The notes: generated by a model from the sequence alone, not told the origin. A DNA stretch of 64,000 nt from Ochotona curzoniae (GCF_017591425.1 NW_024466599.1:26450001-26514000), one strand, 5' to 3'. Positions 21,595 through 32,708 are shown, counted from the first letter of the stretch. A program made the numbers and translations.

Positions 21595-21893
21595 TTTTTT
21601 TTTTAAGGTCCATTTTTTTTTTTTATTGGAAAGGCAGATTCACAGAGAAAAGGAGAGGCAAAGATCGACTGTTGATTCACTTCCTAAGTGGCTGCAATGG
21701 TGCAGACTGAGCCGATTTGGAACCAGCAGCTTCTTTTGGGTCTCCCACATAGCTGCAGGTTCCCAAAGCTTTTCCAGGCCACAAGCAGGGAACTGGATGG
21801 GAAGTGGAGGAGCCAGGACATGAATTGGCCCTCATAGTGGATCATAACCCATACAAGAAGATTTAGCCATTGAGCCATCACCCTTGGTGCCAG
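21595..21893 (-). mobile_element. CSINE, inserted next to L1 sequence
   Basis: Minus-strand element with ATTGGAAAGGCAGATTCACA, CTTTTGGGTCTCCCACAT, AGGGAACTGGATGGGAAGTG and a decayed head ending near GGTGCC. Part of the middle (between CAAAGC and TTTTCCAGGCC) is deleted. No clean target duplication is visible. Confidence 0.93.
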
Positions 21894-22489
21894 AAGTGTA
21901 TTTTGAACAACACATCTGAGTAAGGATCTCATCTCTTTTTCTAACTTCTCAGACTCCACCCCCTTTAAATGGCCCCACAGGTAGAAGTAGTGCTGAGTGG
22001 GGAGGTGATGAGCCTCAGAGCGGTGACCCAAGATGCTATTTAGCCTTGAGCAAGGGAAGCGAGTTCTAGTGGGGACCCAGAAGTTGAAGCAGGATCCATG
22101 GTCATCTGGATGGAGAGAGCACAGTTGACTAGGGAGGCTCAGTCCACAAGACACAAGAAGATGCTTCTCTGAGCTTCTCATTCCTCTTTTAAAAAATTAG
22201 CTATTTCACCTAGACACTCTGTTGGCAACCTGGTTCTTAAGCATTAGGTTTCCATGAAGTCATTTCAGTGCCTAGGATGAGAATAAGGTCAACTGGGAAA
22301 TCATACCCCCACTATTGCCATCAGCTTCAACCAGAGTATGCTGATTCTTTCTGTTCTTATTGCCCACTCACATAGAGCACAGTTTTTTTTCCCAAAAAAA
22401 CGGATGCAGGCATTAGACACAACACTTAAGATGTTGTTTGAGTCGCCTCCATCCCCTATTGGAGTACTTTGGATTAGGATCTTCATTCT

Positions 22490-22712
22490 TCTCCCCATTT
22501 AGCTTCCTGCTAATGTGCAGGCCGAGAGGCACCAGGTGGTGATGGTTCAAGTACTTGGGTGTCTGCCACCCTCTTTAGAAACCTGGATGGAGTTCCTGGC
22601 TTCTGGCTTAGTCTTTGCTGTTGCAAACATCTGGGGAGGAAATCGGTGGATGGAAGATTACTGTGTCTCTATTTGCTCTCTTTCTTTCAAATAAATAAAT
22701 GGAATAATCTTA
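22490..22712 (+). mobile_element. CSINE, 5'-truncated old copy
   Basis: The 3' two-thirds of an old CSINE: AGCTTCCTGCTAATGTGCAG, GATGGTTCAAGTACTTGGGT, TGGATGGAGTTCCTGGCTTC, GGTGGATGGAAGATTACT and TTTCAAATAAATAAATGG. The head is missing. Confidence 0.85.
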
Positions 22713-23059
22713 GGATACAGAGTCAGTGCCATATCTGATTCTAGAGCTCCTTTAGTTCCTCTGCAGCCTAGAAGTAGTTGATTTGTAATTCCTTTTTCCC
22801 TTGTATTATTCTTTGTGTTCCTGAGATGTGTACTGTTTTTTCTCTGATAGTTTTTACTCTGTTAAGGCAGGTGCATGGCTGTGGAATATTTTTAGATGAC
22901 ACTTGCTTCCTTCCTGTCCCTCAGATTAACTCAACTTGAAACTTAGGGCCTGTGGATTTGTGATTTTCTATAGGGTTTGGGTTGGTTTGATTTCCTAGAT
23001 GCCCTAACCGTTGTTCATGAACTTACTGTAGGACCTTCTGTGATAGGGCTTTATCCGAT
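22713..23059. other. Unassigned AT-rich sequence
   Basis: T-rich and unrecognised. It may be the decayed remainder of the nearby LINE. Confidence 0.4.
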
Positions 23060-23290
23060 GACCTTTTCTGAACTCTACACAGTGCAACCCATACCCACTT
23101 TTGCAAGCTCCAAAGCCTCCTTACTCTGTTTAAATTTTTCCAATGCACATATAATAACTTGCCAGGTTTTATGATTTATTATTTAATGTATCTCATCCAA
23201 TGCAACTGTAAGTTCCTGAGAGGCAAGGATTGTTTTTCTTGTCAGGAAGCTATGCTGGGCTCCTAGAACAGAGCTTGGTTAGGGTTTTTA
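23060..23290 (+). mobile_element. L2 LINE 3' end, diverged
   Basis: AACTGTAAGTTCCTGAGAGG, CAAGGATTGTTTTTCTTGTC and GGGCTCCTAGAACAGAGCTT follow the usual L2 3' end, which runs from a CTCCTTGAGGGCAGGGAC-type stretch to a CTAGCACAGTGCC-type stretch. Divergence is high. Confidence 0.5.
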
Positions 23291-23539
23291 ATCCTCATTG
23301 GAGGCATGCGAGACTCAGCTCCTGCCCTCTGAGATCTGATGAGGTGCTATCTGCAGCTGGGTTTTCTTTAAGCCAGCGAACCCACAAAATTTAGCCCCTT
23401 TGGTAGCAATAGCAACTGGGCAGAGTGGTAAGAAAAAAAGCCATGGGGTTTGTGGATAGAGGATTTGGATGTTGGTATAAACTGCATTGCATTCCAGTGA
23501 GTACTTTTGAAAAAATTTTTGCTAAAATATATGTTAATA

Positions 23540-23950
23540 GGTATAGGAATTCATCTTTTCCCCTTCTTTCCTCCCTCCCCATTTTCCTTCCCCATCATTT
23601 CCCCCTTTATTATCACAATAGCTTAGTGCCTTAATACAAGTTACAGGTGTAACTTTCTGATGTTTAAGTGTATCATGACATAAGTACAGACAATGGTAGG
23701 AAACTTAGTATTGTATTTTAGAAGTTAAAAGTTTCATTGGAAGTCCTGCTTTTATTCGAAAGTAGAGATGCATACTGCCCAGTACCTTTACATGATAGTG
23801 GAGTACTTACTATCATGGAGTACATGATAGTGGAGTGCTTTTTTGCAAGTTACTACCCTATCCAGGCTTTAATCTCCCACAGTGCAAATTATTGCAACCA
23901 TTGCTATATTTGGTATGAAGACTCTATAAAATGTGGGGAAAGTGATGTGT
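23540..23950 (-). mobile_element. L1-type LINE 3' fragment, second copy
   Basis: It shares GTTTCATTGG(A/G)AGTCC and AGTAGAGATGCATACTG, in the same order and orientation, with 19742-20060. The two therefore belong to one repeat family. A local direct and inverted repeat lies at 23788-23836. Confidence 0.55.
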
Positions 23951-24014
23951 AGCATGCAAAGGTCCATGCTGGCTGTGATTCCTCAGGAAGGAGGCAGCCA
24001 AAGTGGGGGACTCT

Positions 24015-24485
24015 TCACTGTCCTGGAGTAGATCCTAAGTGTGACCACCAGCACCTTTCCAACTTTTCTGGAAAGAGTTGAGAAGGCTCACTTCCTTTTT
24101 GCTGATGGAGAAGTGAATCAGGTAATTGAACTGGAGCACCTTCTAATGTTGCGATCCAGTTTTTGATGAAATTAGTAAGAAAATATTGAATAAGGAAATC
24201 TTGTTTAATGCAATACAACTTCCAATGAGTAGTCCCTTGCATACTCCGTTTCAGTCCTTGCATAGTCCTTTAGTCAAAATAGCCCCTGTACTGAATTTTG
24301 AAATGTGAGTGAATTTCTGTTTCCCCTACTTATGTCCCATGCCTCAGTCCCCAAGATCCAGAAAGAAACCCATGTATCTGCAGGATACATGTGGCATTTG
24401 GCTTGAATGGCCTTACCCAAGAAACTCTTTTGTATTTGCTACCATGAAATAAAATACTTCAACACCTATGAGGTAGTGTATTAGG
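24015..24485. other. Unassigned sequence, no gene seen
   Basis: I recognise no repeat. A minus frame of 82 codons (24015-24263) carries no identifiable feature. Confidence 0.45.
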
Positions 24486-24489
24486 AGGC

Positions 24490-24660
24490 AATGAACAACA
24501 AAGAGTTAAGAATTTGAGTTCTTGTCCTGGTTTTACCACAAACCAGAATAGGAACCTTAGGCAGGTTGCCATCTTTCTAGACCTGTGTGTATATACACAC
24601 AAACATATACACATATATACATGCTTCATATGTATAATAGGGAGATGGAAATTGCAGGAA
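24490..24660 (+). mobile_element. MIR fragment with internal TA/CA microsatellite
   Basis: The left part (AAGAGTTAAGAATTTGAGTT, CCTTAGGCAGGTTGCC) and right part (CATATGTATAATAGGGAGAT) match a plus-orientation MIR. A mixed TG/TA/CA run from about 24585 to 24622 lies between them. Confidence 0.65.
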
Positions 24661-24927
24661 GTGATGAAGGCACATTACCAAGCAAGAATGCTTTTGTTCA
24701 GAACACACTCTGGGTATATTTGGTTATGAAGATGAGGCCCATTGAGCATAGCTTGACTGGGTTAGGAATGAAGCAAAAATGAGTGTTTCTCTGCTTTCTA
24801 GAAGAAGATGATACTGGAATGGAGACCCAGCAAGTGAGAGAAACTGGAAGAGGAGCTGTGAGGAGGAAGGAGAAGTGACTCAACAAAATGGTGAGAGGCT
24901 GGGACCCAAATGAAGAAATAGCTGCTG

Positions 24928-25162
24928 AGCGCAAATGTTTAGCTTTGTAGTTAAGACATTTGTGGTTCACATGGCCTGGGTTTGATTGCCAGCTCTGGTC
25001 CCTGACTCCTGTTTCTAACTGATGCAGATTCCAGAGGCAGTGGTTGTAATGGTTCTTACCACCCACTTGGGAGATCAGATCTGAGTTCTAGCTCTTGGGT
25101 TGAGTTTGGCTTAGACCTTGCTGCTGTGGACATTTGGGAAGTGAAGACAGATCTTTAGAACA
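24928..25162 (+). mobile_element. CSINE, old decayed copy
   Basis: The old head (AAATGTTTAGCTTTGTAGTT), GGCCTGGGTTTGATTGCCAG, a GGCAGTGG... middle, CACCCACTTGGGAGATCAGA and GTGGACATTTGGGAAGTGAA are in family order. No tail or target duplication is clear. Confidence 0.75.
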
Positions 25163-25751
25163 GAGATAACTGATGGCTAGCAAGAATATGGGTTTCTGAT
25201 GGCTATGCAACATGTTTTCAGGACTTACATGTGTGTTCTGGAGTTCTCTGAACACATCTGTAGCATGTTTTTCTTAGGCTCTGCTGTTTGTTGAAGCTCC
25301 TCTCACCTCAGTGTTCCTGATGCCAAGGGTCTGGTCTTAAAGCTGGAGTTGTGTTTTTAGGGATACCTCCGCCCAGGAGTCAGAGCTAGTGCTGGTGCTC
25401 CCTACCAGTGCCCCAAGACCTTGCTCTTCGTCATGTGCGCTCCCACCTTGGTTATTTATTTGCTTCTAATTCATATAGCATCTGGAGCTCTTTGGAGAAC
25501 TAATTTTAGGATCCCTGGGCCCTCTCTAAGTGGCCCTTGATCAATGTCTGTGAGTAGGGGTTGCAAGGTCCAGCTCTTCTGTTCACTAGAGGTCTCCTGT
25601 GGGATCAGACAGAAGCTATTCTTTGTGGCACTGCCTGAGACCACACTTTGGCCTTCCCCCATCCTGTCTGTGTACCCTACCCTATCCAGTTTCTTTTAGA
25701 AGGATTTTCTTCGTGAATCACTGTGTACCAATCCTGAAACAGCTCCTCAGA
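25163..25751. other. Unassigned sequence, no gene seen
   Basis: Unique-looking sequence without a recognised repeat or credible coding frame. Confidence 0.45.
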
Positions 25752-26190
25752 TGGGGCATTTGATGCAGGAGTTAAGCTACCAGTTGGGATTCCTGTGTCC
25801 CATACAGGAGTACCTGGTTGAAGTCATGTTTCTGTTCCTCATTCCAGCTTCCTGTTAACATTCATCATTCTCCCTCGTTAATTTGAGATCACTTAAGGAA
25901 CCTGGCGCAAAAATACCTGCAAAGTGTTAGGAACTCAGCCCAATGTTTTGGGCATTTTTGTTTTTCACACCAGAGACCCATTGGTGCCATGTGGCTGTGT
26001 TTTGCTGAAGCTCTAATACTCAGATCATCTGAATTAAATGAGTCCTTGCCAACCCCGCAGGAAAGCCAGGTGCAGTTCCTGGCTCTTGGCTTTGGCCTGA
26101 TCCTTGATGTTGTGGGCACTTGAAGGGAGAACCAGTAACAGACAAAATCTTTCCTTCTCTGCCTTCTATATAAAAATAAGTAAACAAATG
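25752..26190 (+). mobile_element. Old CSINE split by about 180 bp
   Basis: The 5' part (25752-25868: GCATTTGATGCAGGAGTTAA, CATTCCAGCTTCCTGTTAAC) and the 3' part (about 26048-26190: GGTGCAGTTCCTGGCTCTTG, GAAGGGAGAACCAGTAACAG, an ATAAAAATAAGTAAAC tail) are in correct order. Roughly 180 bp of sequence I cannot place lies between them. Confidence 0.6.
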
Positions 26191-27178
26191 ATAATTTCTT
26201 AAAAACATACCTCTATCATAAAGCAGGTACTTACAACCTATTTTAATGCATTGATATCTTGAAGAATCTAAGTTTTGAGCAACTTTACTATTTTTTTAAG
26301 TGCACATGCACTTAATTGGTTTACATTTGTTCCATACTCTTAGAAGGATAAACAAATACCTCATGTGTAAATTTTCCTAATCACATTTGACTTAGACATC
26401 CACCCACCATGTGGTTGAGGAATCCAAGGAGAGCTTTTCTTATTTTCGTTTGTTCTCCATTTGAGATTGCAAAGTCTGGAAATATCAGGATGGGCCTTAG
26501 GAACTCGCTATAATACTTTGGGGTTTTCTGGTCCTTCTCAGCAGAGGGCTGTTGATGCTGCGAGGCTGTGCTCAGGAGCCAGTGCTGAGCCTCCTGGGCT
26601 GAGCCCCTGGGCTCACACTCCAGCAGTCCCAGGGAAGTGGCACTCCAATGTCAACAGGACTTGAGGTGATACAACATCTAACTTAAACCAAGTCCTCTCC
26701 CACCCCACTTCTCTTGAGTGCTGAGGATGCTTGATTGACATGGAAATGTCATTCCTTGATGTAGAATCCTCTTTTATTTCTGTAGTCTCTTTCTTGTTCA
26801 AATCTGCTTTAGTTGAAAAACAGAGATGCAAGAATACCAGTAAATAGACTTTTCATGTTATCAAAGGGCCCAGTTAGTGAACAAGAATGTGATCTGGTGT
26901 CACTTTCTAGCGCTGGTATCATATCGCTGCTAGGGCAAGATCTGATGAATTCATCAAAACCAATGCCATTCAGAAGTTTGGTTCATAAGTTTTTAATAGA
27001 ATATGGGCAAAATATTTTGGTCAGATGAGGTATACAGCAAACATTCCCAATAGTTAGATGGGAGTCCAGAGAACTAACACCTTCTTACAGACAAGAGACA
27101 TCAATGATCCATCTTTCTATATCCAGAGTAAAATGCAACACTTGGCATTTACTTTAGATTGATTCAATACTTACTAAT
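26191..27178. other. Unassigned sequence, no gene seen
   Basis: I recognise no repeat and no coherent coding frame in about 1 kb. Confidence 0.45.
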
Positions 27179-27196
27179 AGTTTCTTTTATAATTTT

Positions 27197-27522
27197 TTTA
27201 AAGATTTATTTTTATTATTTTTTATTGGAAAGGCGGATATACAGAGAGGAGAGACAGAGAGGAAGATCTTCCGTCCGAGGATTCACTCCCCAAGTGAGCG
27301 CAACGGCCGATACTATGCCGATCCGAAGCCAGGAGCCTCTTCCGGGTCTCCCACGTGGGTGCAGGTTCCCAAAGCTTTGGGCCGTCCTCGACTGCTTTCC
27401 CAGGCCACAGGCAGGGAGCTGGAAGGGAAGCGGGGCTGCCGGGATTAGAACCGGCGCCCATATGGGATCCCGGGGGTGCAAGGCGAGGACCTTTAACCAC
27501 TTGCGCCACCGCGCCGGGCCCC
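27197..27522 (-). mobile_element. CSINE, youngest and most intact copy
   Basis: This full-length minus-strand element keeps the most CpGs of any copy here (CTTCCGTCCGAGG, CAACGGCCGA, ACCGGCGCCC, CACCGCGCCGGGCC). Both flanks carry the identical 18-bp AGTTTCTTTTATAATTTT (27179-27196 and 27523-27540), a perfect target-site duplication. Read on its own strand it has GTGGTTAAAGGTCC in the head and CCGGTTCTAATCC as the B-box-like region. Frames of 125, 95, 88 and 67 codons here are SINE translations. Confidence 0.98.
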
Positions 27523-27540
27523 AGTTTCTTTTATAATTTT

Positions 27541-28094
27541 ACCCCTTGTTTAGCATAAAGAATTATGTCCATAGGCTTTATAGAAAAGGGAGATACCTTT
27601 ATATTTGTACTTGAAACATACTATCTTGAAAGTAAAATGGTAATGTCTCTTTAAATACTCTAATTTCAGTGCTTCTGAGAACATAATTGTGTAAACATGT
27701 TTTGTACTAGAGTCCTTCCTCTTGTGCAGGAACCCCAACAGCTTACTTAATCCAGTCACAAGGTAGTGCTCCTGTCATGTGCTTCTGTTGCAGTGGGAAC
27801 CCAGAAATGGCCTTTTGAGGCTGGAGCACTCAGTTTGGGGGCTCAAAGTTCAGAAGGAAACTGTGTGGCTGTTGCTACCGCCATGGTTGGGGGCCTATTC
27901 TTGTTACTCAAGTTGGGCAGTACAAAGGGTTGTCATAGCACGTCCTTGCCACTTGTCACATCCAAAGCTACTTGTTTCGTTCTGGATTCCTTGCCAGAAT
28001 GAGAACACAGATGCATTCTCTTTTAGGCTGGAGAACGTTCTGACCCCTGTTATGAAACTGTCCCAGGTGATCAGAATGGCGCAGTTGTTTGAAT
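27541..28094. other. Unassigned sequence, no gene seen
   Basis: Plus frames at 27766-28002 (78 codons) and 27779-28141 (120 codons) overlap in different frames. Neither shows a domain, so both are probably chance. Confidence 0.45.
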
Positions 28095-28460
28095 TCACTG
28101 TCCTCTTATTCCATTTGGAATGCTGTAACAAAGTGCCATAGCTTGTGAGATTAAAAAACAACAGCTGTTGAGTTCTCACAGCTGTGGATACTGGGAAATT
28201 TAAGGTGCTGGCAGATTTGATTTCTTGAAAGGACCTGTCTCAAATAGATGGCATCTTCTAGTAGGATCTTTGTGTGTCAAAAGGGCAAGAAATCTCTCAG
28301 TCCTCTTTTTAGAAAGCACCAATCCCATTCCCAAGGGCTGCCATCAGATGACCTAGTATTTTCCCAAAGGCTCCAACTCTCAATCCTGACACATTGGGGG
28401 AAAGAGTTTCAGCATGCAGGTTTCAGAGCGGTCAGATCTGCAGCCCAAGCAATTCATGGG
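28095..28460 (-). mobile_element. MLT1-like (MaLR) LTR fragment
   Basis: CCATTTGGAATGCTGTAACA, AAAGTGCCATAGCTTGTGAG, GTTCTCACAGCTGTGGATAC, AGCACCAATCCCATTCCC, and GATGACCTAGTATTTTCCC follow the complement of the LTR type seen on the plus strand at 15520-15790. Only a worn LTR remains, with no internal genes. Confidence 0.7.
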
Positions 28461-28779
28461 CCCACTTTTCCCAGAGCTCAGCCTACTGAAAGTAAGGCTG
28501 CAAAAGAGGTGATACAATATTGCATGTGAATTTTTCTGGCCCTCGCTCTGCTCAATTCCATGGAGTACCACACAGAGGGAATAGATGCAGCTGGCATCTC
28601 TCTGAAATTTTCCATACTTGGCTTCACCTATCTCCAGAATCAATGCTGTAACCAAACTGCCAATGTTATATAATAAATTATACTAATGGAACAGTTCATT
28701 CTATGACGCTCTGTTTAGTGTATACATCCATATCCACTTGTTTATTTGATAACATCTATCATACTAGATCTTGGATGTA

Positions 28780-28912
28780 CGGGCACTAGCTTTTATACTC
28801 ACCCCATTTTATAATGAGTAAAGTGAGAATAGATGGGATTAACTAACTTGACTGGATCTTATCAATGGCTGGCTCAGAGTTTTGAACTCCGGTCTGTGAG
28901 TGCTGTACTTTC
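28780..28912 (-). mobile_element. MIR fragment
   Basis: ACCCCATTTTATAATGAGTA, GGATTAACTAACTTGACTGG, GGCTGGCTCAGAGTTTTGAA and CTCCGGTCTGTGAG match the complement of the MIR 5' half. Confidence 0.65.
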
Positions 28913-29286
28913 TCAAGGGCTTAAAAGTGTTTGGTATCAAAACCCTCCTTGAAAGTGCCATAGGAAGCATAATCCCACACACTGAACAGCTCAACATGGA
29001 GCTGTTAACATTGGAGGAGTGGAGTGTCTTTGTATTGCTAACCAACCATCTGCTGAGATTCCCTGAGGCAAGTGAGCACTTTTGGTACCCAGTTTGAGAA
29101 TTTGTTAGAAACAAGCTCTAAAAATCATTCCAGATCCATCAAGTCTGATTCTTTATTAATCCTATATGTATGTCTGACTCTGTATTTGACTATCTCTGAT
29201 TAACAGAGGTGAAAACTATGACTTGGAGGTATTAAAATGCCTCAGTTTTCTTATCCTCCTGGTGACATATATAAAAGGATGAGCAT

Positions 29287-29548
29287 TTGGGGTGGTGGTT
29301 ATGATAATAGCTAGCATACCTGCATTCCCCACTTCGGAGGATCACTCTTCAATTCCTGGCTCCAGTTCCCAGTTGCAGCTTCCTGCTAATGCAGATTCTG
29401 CAAGGCAGCAGCCATGGCTCAAACCCTGGGGTTCTTGTCACCCATGAAGTTAAACCTTATCATTTTGGCCTCAGTCCCAGGCATGTGGGCATTTTGGGAA
29501 TGAACTTGCAAATGAGAGATATCTGTCTCTTGTCTTTCAGTTCAGACA
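29287..29548 (+). mobile_element. CSINE, old copy
   Basis: GGTGGTGGTTATGATAATAG, TTCCTGGCTCCAGTTCCCAG, GCTTCCTGCTAATGCAGATT, GGCAGCAGCCATGGCTCAAA and GTGGGCATTTTGGGAATGAA are in family order. The tail is weak. Confidence 0.75.
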
Positions 29549-30299
29549 ATGTCAGGCCTTCCCTTCATACCTCCTAGGGTGGAGCCTAACTGCATATTCA
29601 AAAGGGAGCAGAGTTTGGGGTATACTCAGGCACTACCCACTTCCAGATACTGTATTGGAAATAATGAAATCATCAGGTGTGTGATGCCAGTGGAAGTGAT
29701 TGTATGGTAATTTTATTATAGTGACATTTTAATGATCTGAAGGCTGCGACAGGGGACATATCCTACATATCCATATTGAACATCTGCAGTTAGTGCTGGT
29801 TCTATATTTGCAACATTGCAGAACTTGTAATTGCCATTACATAGAAGGTACAGAGGCTTGGTGCTTGGAAGTTGTCATGCAGCCCAGCCAGGCTGTGATA
29901 TGGACTGGCCATAGCTATCCAACGGTGGGTAATCTGTGACTCTGAAACCATGGATAACTTGGTTGACCTAGAGCTGTCCATCAGTGGCTAGCACAGATGG
30001 GCTGGACTGTGTCCATCAGTAACCCTCATTGTTGCATGAATGATGGGGAGCTGTCCAACAGCAGTGAGGTGGGTTGTCAGACTTTAGCTCTTCTCTCCAA
30101 CTATGGATTTTCTCACAACGGGATCCAAGGCGAACATGATAGATAACATCATTCTTACCTGCTTGAAAAAAGCATGCCAGTTCTTCATAAAACACAATTC
30201 TTTTGGTAATAATTTTGGAAAGGATTCTATGGTATTTGGGGAGGTGTAAGCTAAAATTAGCTCTCTAATGAACATTTAAAACCCTTAAGTTCTAGGAGT
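29549..30299. other. Unassigned sequence, no gene seen
   Basis: I see no confident repeat. 29810-29890 has a weak MIR-like look that I do not call. Confidence 0.4.
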
Positions 30300-30665
30300 A
30301 CATGTCTTCCGTATCAATCAGAATAAGCTAGTCTTGTGCAAAGAAATAAACCCTCAAATCTCAGTAACTCAATTCAGGAAACTTTTACATATCGCTCACA
30401 TCATTGTAAGAAACTGGCAACATGTTTTTCTCTGGTTATTTTCATTTAAATAGAAAGTTGGGGAGCTGGTTTCCTTCCAGTTTGTAAAACCCTACAGGAT
30501 AGTAGTTCTTTTTTCAGTATATGGATAAGAGGGAGAGAGTAGAAGAGGGTGCAGATGCATAAGACATTAGAGAGCAGGCCTAGAGGAGACACACATTGCT
30601 TCTGGTAACCATTCTAACCAAAGCTCAGCCACATGCACCTAATTTACCTGCAGGATGTGGCATTT
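30300..30665 (+). mobile_element. Possible ancient interspersed repeat, family uncertain
   Basis: AAATCTCAGTAACTCAATTC followed by TTTTACATATCGCTCACATC, and further right GAGGAGACACACATTGCTTC, CAGCCACATGCACCTAATTT, resemble in order a dispersed mammalian repeat that I cannot name with confidence. Confidence 0.4.
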
Positions 30666-30903
30666 CTTCTTTCCCAGGAGGAGGAACAGAATGCAGGAGT
30701 ATGCGATTAATTTCTGTCCCATCTAATCCTCAGCTTACATCTTTCCTCGTCTTTCCCTCCACTTTAAAACATTTTCCTGACACACTTTAGTTCTTGAGGT
30801 TACCTGGATAAGGACATATGCTCACTAATTTCAGCATTTCAAATTAATATAATTTATAATAAAATTACATGTCTCCATGTAAATCAACTGAACACTGTGT
30901 TAT

Positions 30904-31233
30904 TGTTATTATTAGAGTTTTTATTGGAAAGTCAGATATACAGAGAAGAGGAGAAACAGAGAAAGATCTTCTGCCATTGATTCAATCCCCAAGCAGCCGC
31001 ATCAATTGGAGCTGTTGCGATCTGGAGTCAGGAGCCAGGAGCCAGGAGCCTCTTTCAGGTCTCCCATGTGGGTGGAGGAGCCCAAGGCTTTGGGCTGTCC
31101 TTGACTGCTTTCCCAGACCACAAGCAGGGAGCTGGATGGGAACTAGAACTACTTGGATTAGAACTTGTGCCCATGTGGGATCCTGGCATGTGCAAGGTGA
31201 GGACTTTAGCCACTAAGCTACCATGCTGAGCCC
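30904..31233 (-). mobile_element. CSINE with short internal triplication
   Basis: Full-length minus element from TTTTTATTGGAAAGTCAGAT to ACCATGCTGAGCCC. Near 31030-31050 the 7-bp GGAGCCA is repeated three times, where other copies have it once or twice. A weak flanking similarity (AACACTGTGT at 30891, AACACTATAT at 31234) may be the target duplication. The 115-codon plus frame is a SINE shadow. Confidence 0.94.
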
Positions 31234-31433
31234 AACACTATATATTATAAACAATACTGATAATGACAATTTCATATACTTAAAATAAGAATTACATTAT
31301 TATAGTCAACACAGAGAGGAGGGTTCTGTGTCTTCCTTATACTATAAAGCAGCTCTGAGTCTCATTGATTCTACATTGGGATCTCAATAACAGTCTTTCC
31401 CCTTGAGGGACAGGGTTTAAGAAACACTGAATT

Positions 31434-31771
31434 GGGTCCAGTGAGATAGCTAGAGGTTAAAGTCCTCACCTTGCACGTGCTGGGATCCCATATGGCTGTC
31501 AGTTCTAATCCCAGCAGCCCAGCTTCCCATCTAGCTCCCTGCTTGTGGCCTGGGAAAGCAGTCAAGGAAGGACCAATGCCTCGGGATCCTGCACCCAGAT
31601 GGGAGACCCAGAAGAAGCTCCTGGCTTCTGGCTTTAGATTAGCTCAGCTCCAACCACTGTGGCCACTTGGAGAGTGAACCATTGGATGGAGGCTCTTTCT
31701 CTCTGCCTCTTCTCCTCTCTGTGTATCTGCCTTTCCAATAAAAAGTAAACAATAAATCTAAAAAAGAGAGA
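31434..31771 (+). mobile_element. CSINE, full-length
   Basis: Plus element with GGTTAAAGTCCTCACCTTGC, GATCCCATATGGCTGTCAG, GCCTGGGAAAGCAGTCAAGG, and a tail of CCAATAAAAAGTAAACAATA. Flanks AAACACTGAATT (31422-31433) and AATGCACTGAATC (31773-31785) suggest an imperfect target duplication. It lies in inverted orientation 200 bp from the minus copy at 30904-31233. Confidence 0.94.
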
Positions 31772-31785
31772 AAATGCACTGAATC

Positions 31786-32419
31786 TGGATGGGAGGTGCT
31801 CTTGTCCTAGTACACTCAGAGATCAACCTCTCTTCCCTTGCACCCTGGAGCTAAAGAGAATCTTCACAAGGTCCCAGGAAGGGGTGATTGAGGACCTCCA
31901 TGAGGAGTAAACCAATGAGAGAAAAAGGAACATTTCCATAATATCCATGTTATTTTTGGTTTGAGCCTTGAGTTGGCGGCAAATCAAGTTTCAGCTGACC
32001 TGAGACGTAATGCTCAGTGGAGTTTTGGAAAATTAATCAGCTTATATCCATGGACACTTGCACACACTCATTTTATGACATCTCACACCCACATATTGGC
32101 TTTGGGGGTTGCATCCGTCAGTTCCATATGGGAAAGTCTGAATTCCTGACACAGCTAGCCTTTTCTCTAGCTCCAGGGACTCGTTTGGTATGGTGCCCTG
32201 TTATCACACATGTTATTCCTTCCCTCAGATTCCGATGTTTCACTACCCACTCACAATTGTTCTGAAGGAAAGAGTGGGTAGAAAAGTAGCAGCAAAGCAA
32301 TCCTTTTCTTAAAGCAGGAATATGTTCCCGCTTGAATTTCCTGCTAGATTTTGGGCAGGTTAGCTAGCAGCTGGTGATCTGGCATTCATTTCAAATGAAA
32401 GTAAATTTCTCATTTTAAA
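31786..32419. other. Unassigned sequence, no gene seen
   Basis: No named repeat and no plausible exon. The frames at 31961-32149 and 32017-32265 overlap and look random. Confidence 0.45.
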
Positions 32420-32708
32420 ATTATTTAGTTTGAAAAAGTTATATATACGGAGATCTCCCATCTCCTGGTTCATTCCCCAAATGGCCACAAGACCATCACT
32501 GGGCTAGGCTGAAGCCAGAAGCTTCACCTGGGTCCTCCCATGTGGGTGGCCTGAACCTAAATAACTGGGCTGTTTGCTGCTGCATTTCTCATGCCAGTAA
32601 CAGGTTGCTGGGTGGAAAATGGAGTGGCTGGACATGAACCAGGCCCATGTGGGATACTGGTATAACAGGCATAATCTGTATCTAGTACACCTCAGCACTG
32701 AACCCAAA
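32420..32708 (-). mobile_element. CSINE, old copy
   Basis: Minus-strand order: GGTTCATTCCCCAAATGGCC, GCTGAAGCCAGAAGCTTCAC, CTCCCATGTGGGTGGC, GACATGAACCAGGCCCATGT and CAGCACTGAACCC. The tail side is decayed. Confidence 0.87.

Noticed and set aside
21265..21606. A 113-codon hydrophobic plus frame resembling a membrane protein
   Set aside because: It is an antisense reading of T-rich L1-type sequence, which gives Phe, Leu and Ser by composition.
27159..27558. Frames of 125, 95, 88 and 67 codons on both strands
   Set aside because: They fall in the young CSINE at 27197-27522, whose recent age explains the lack of stops.
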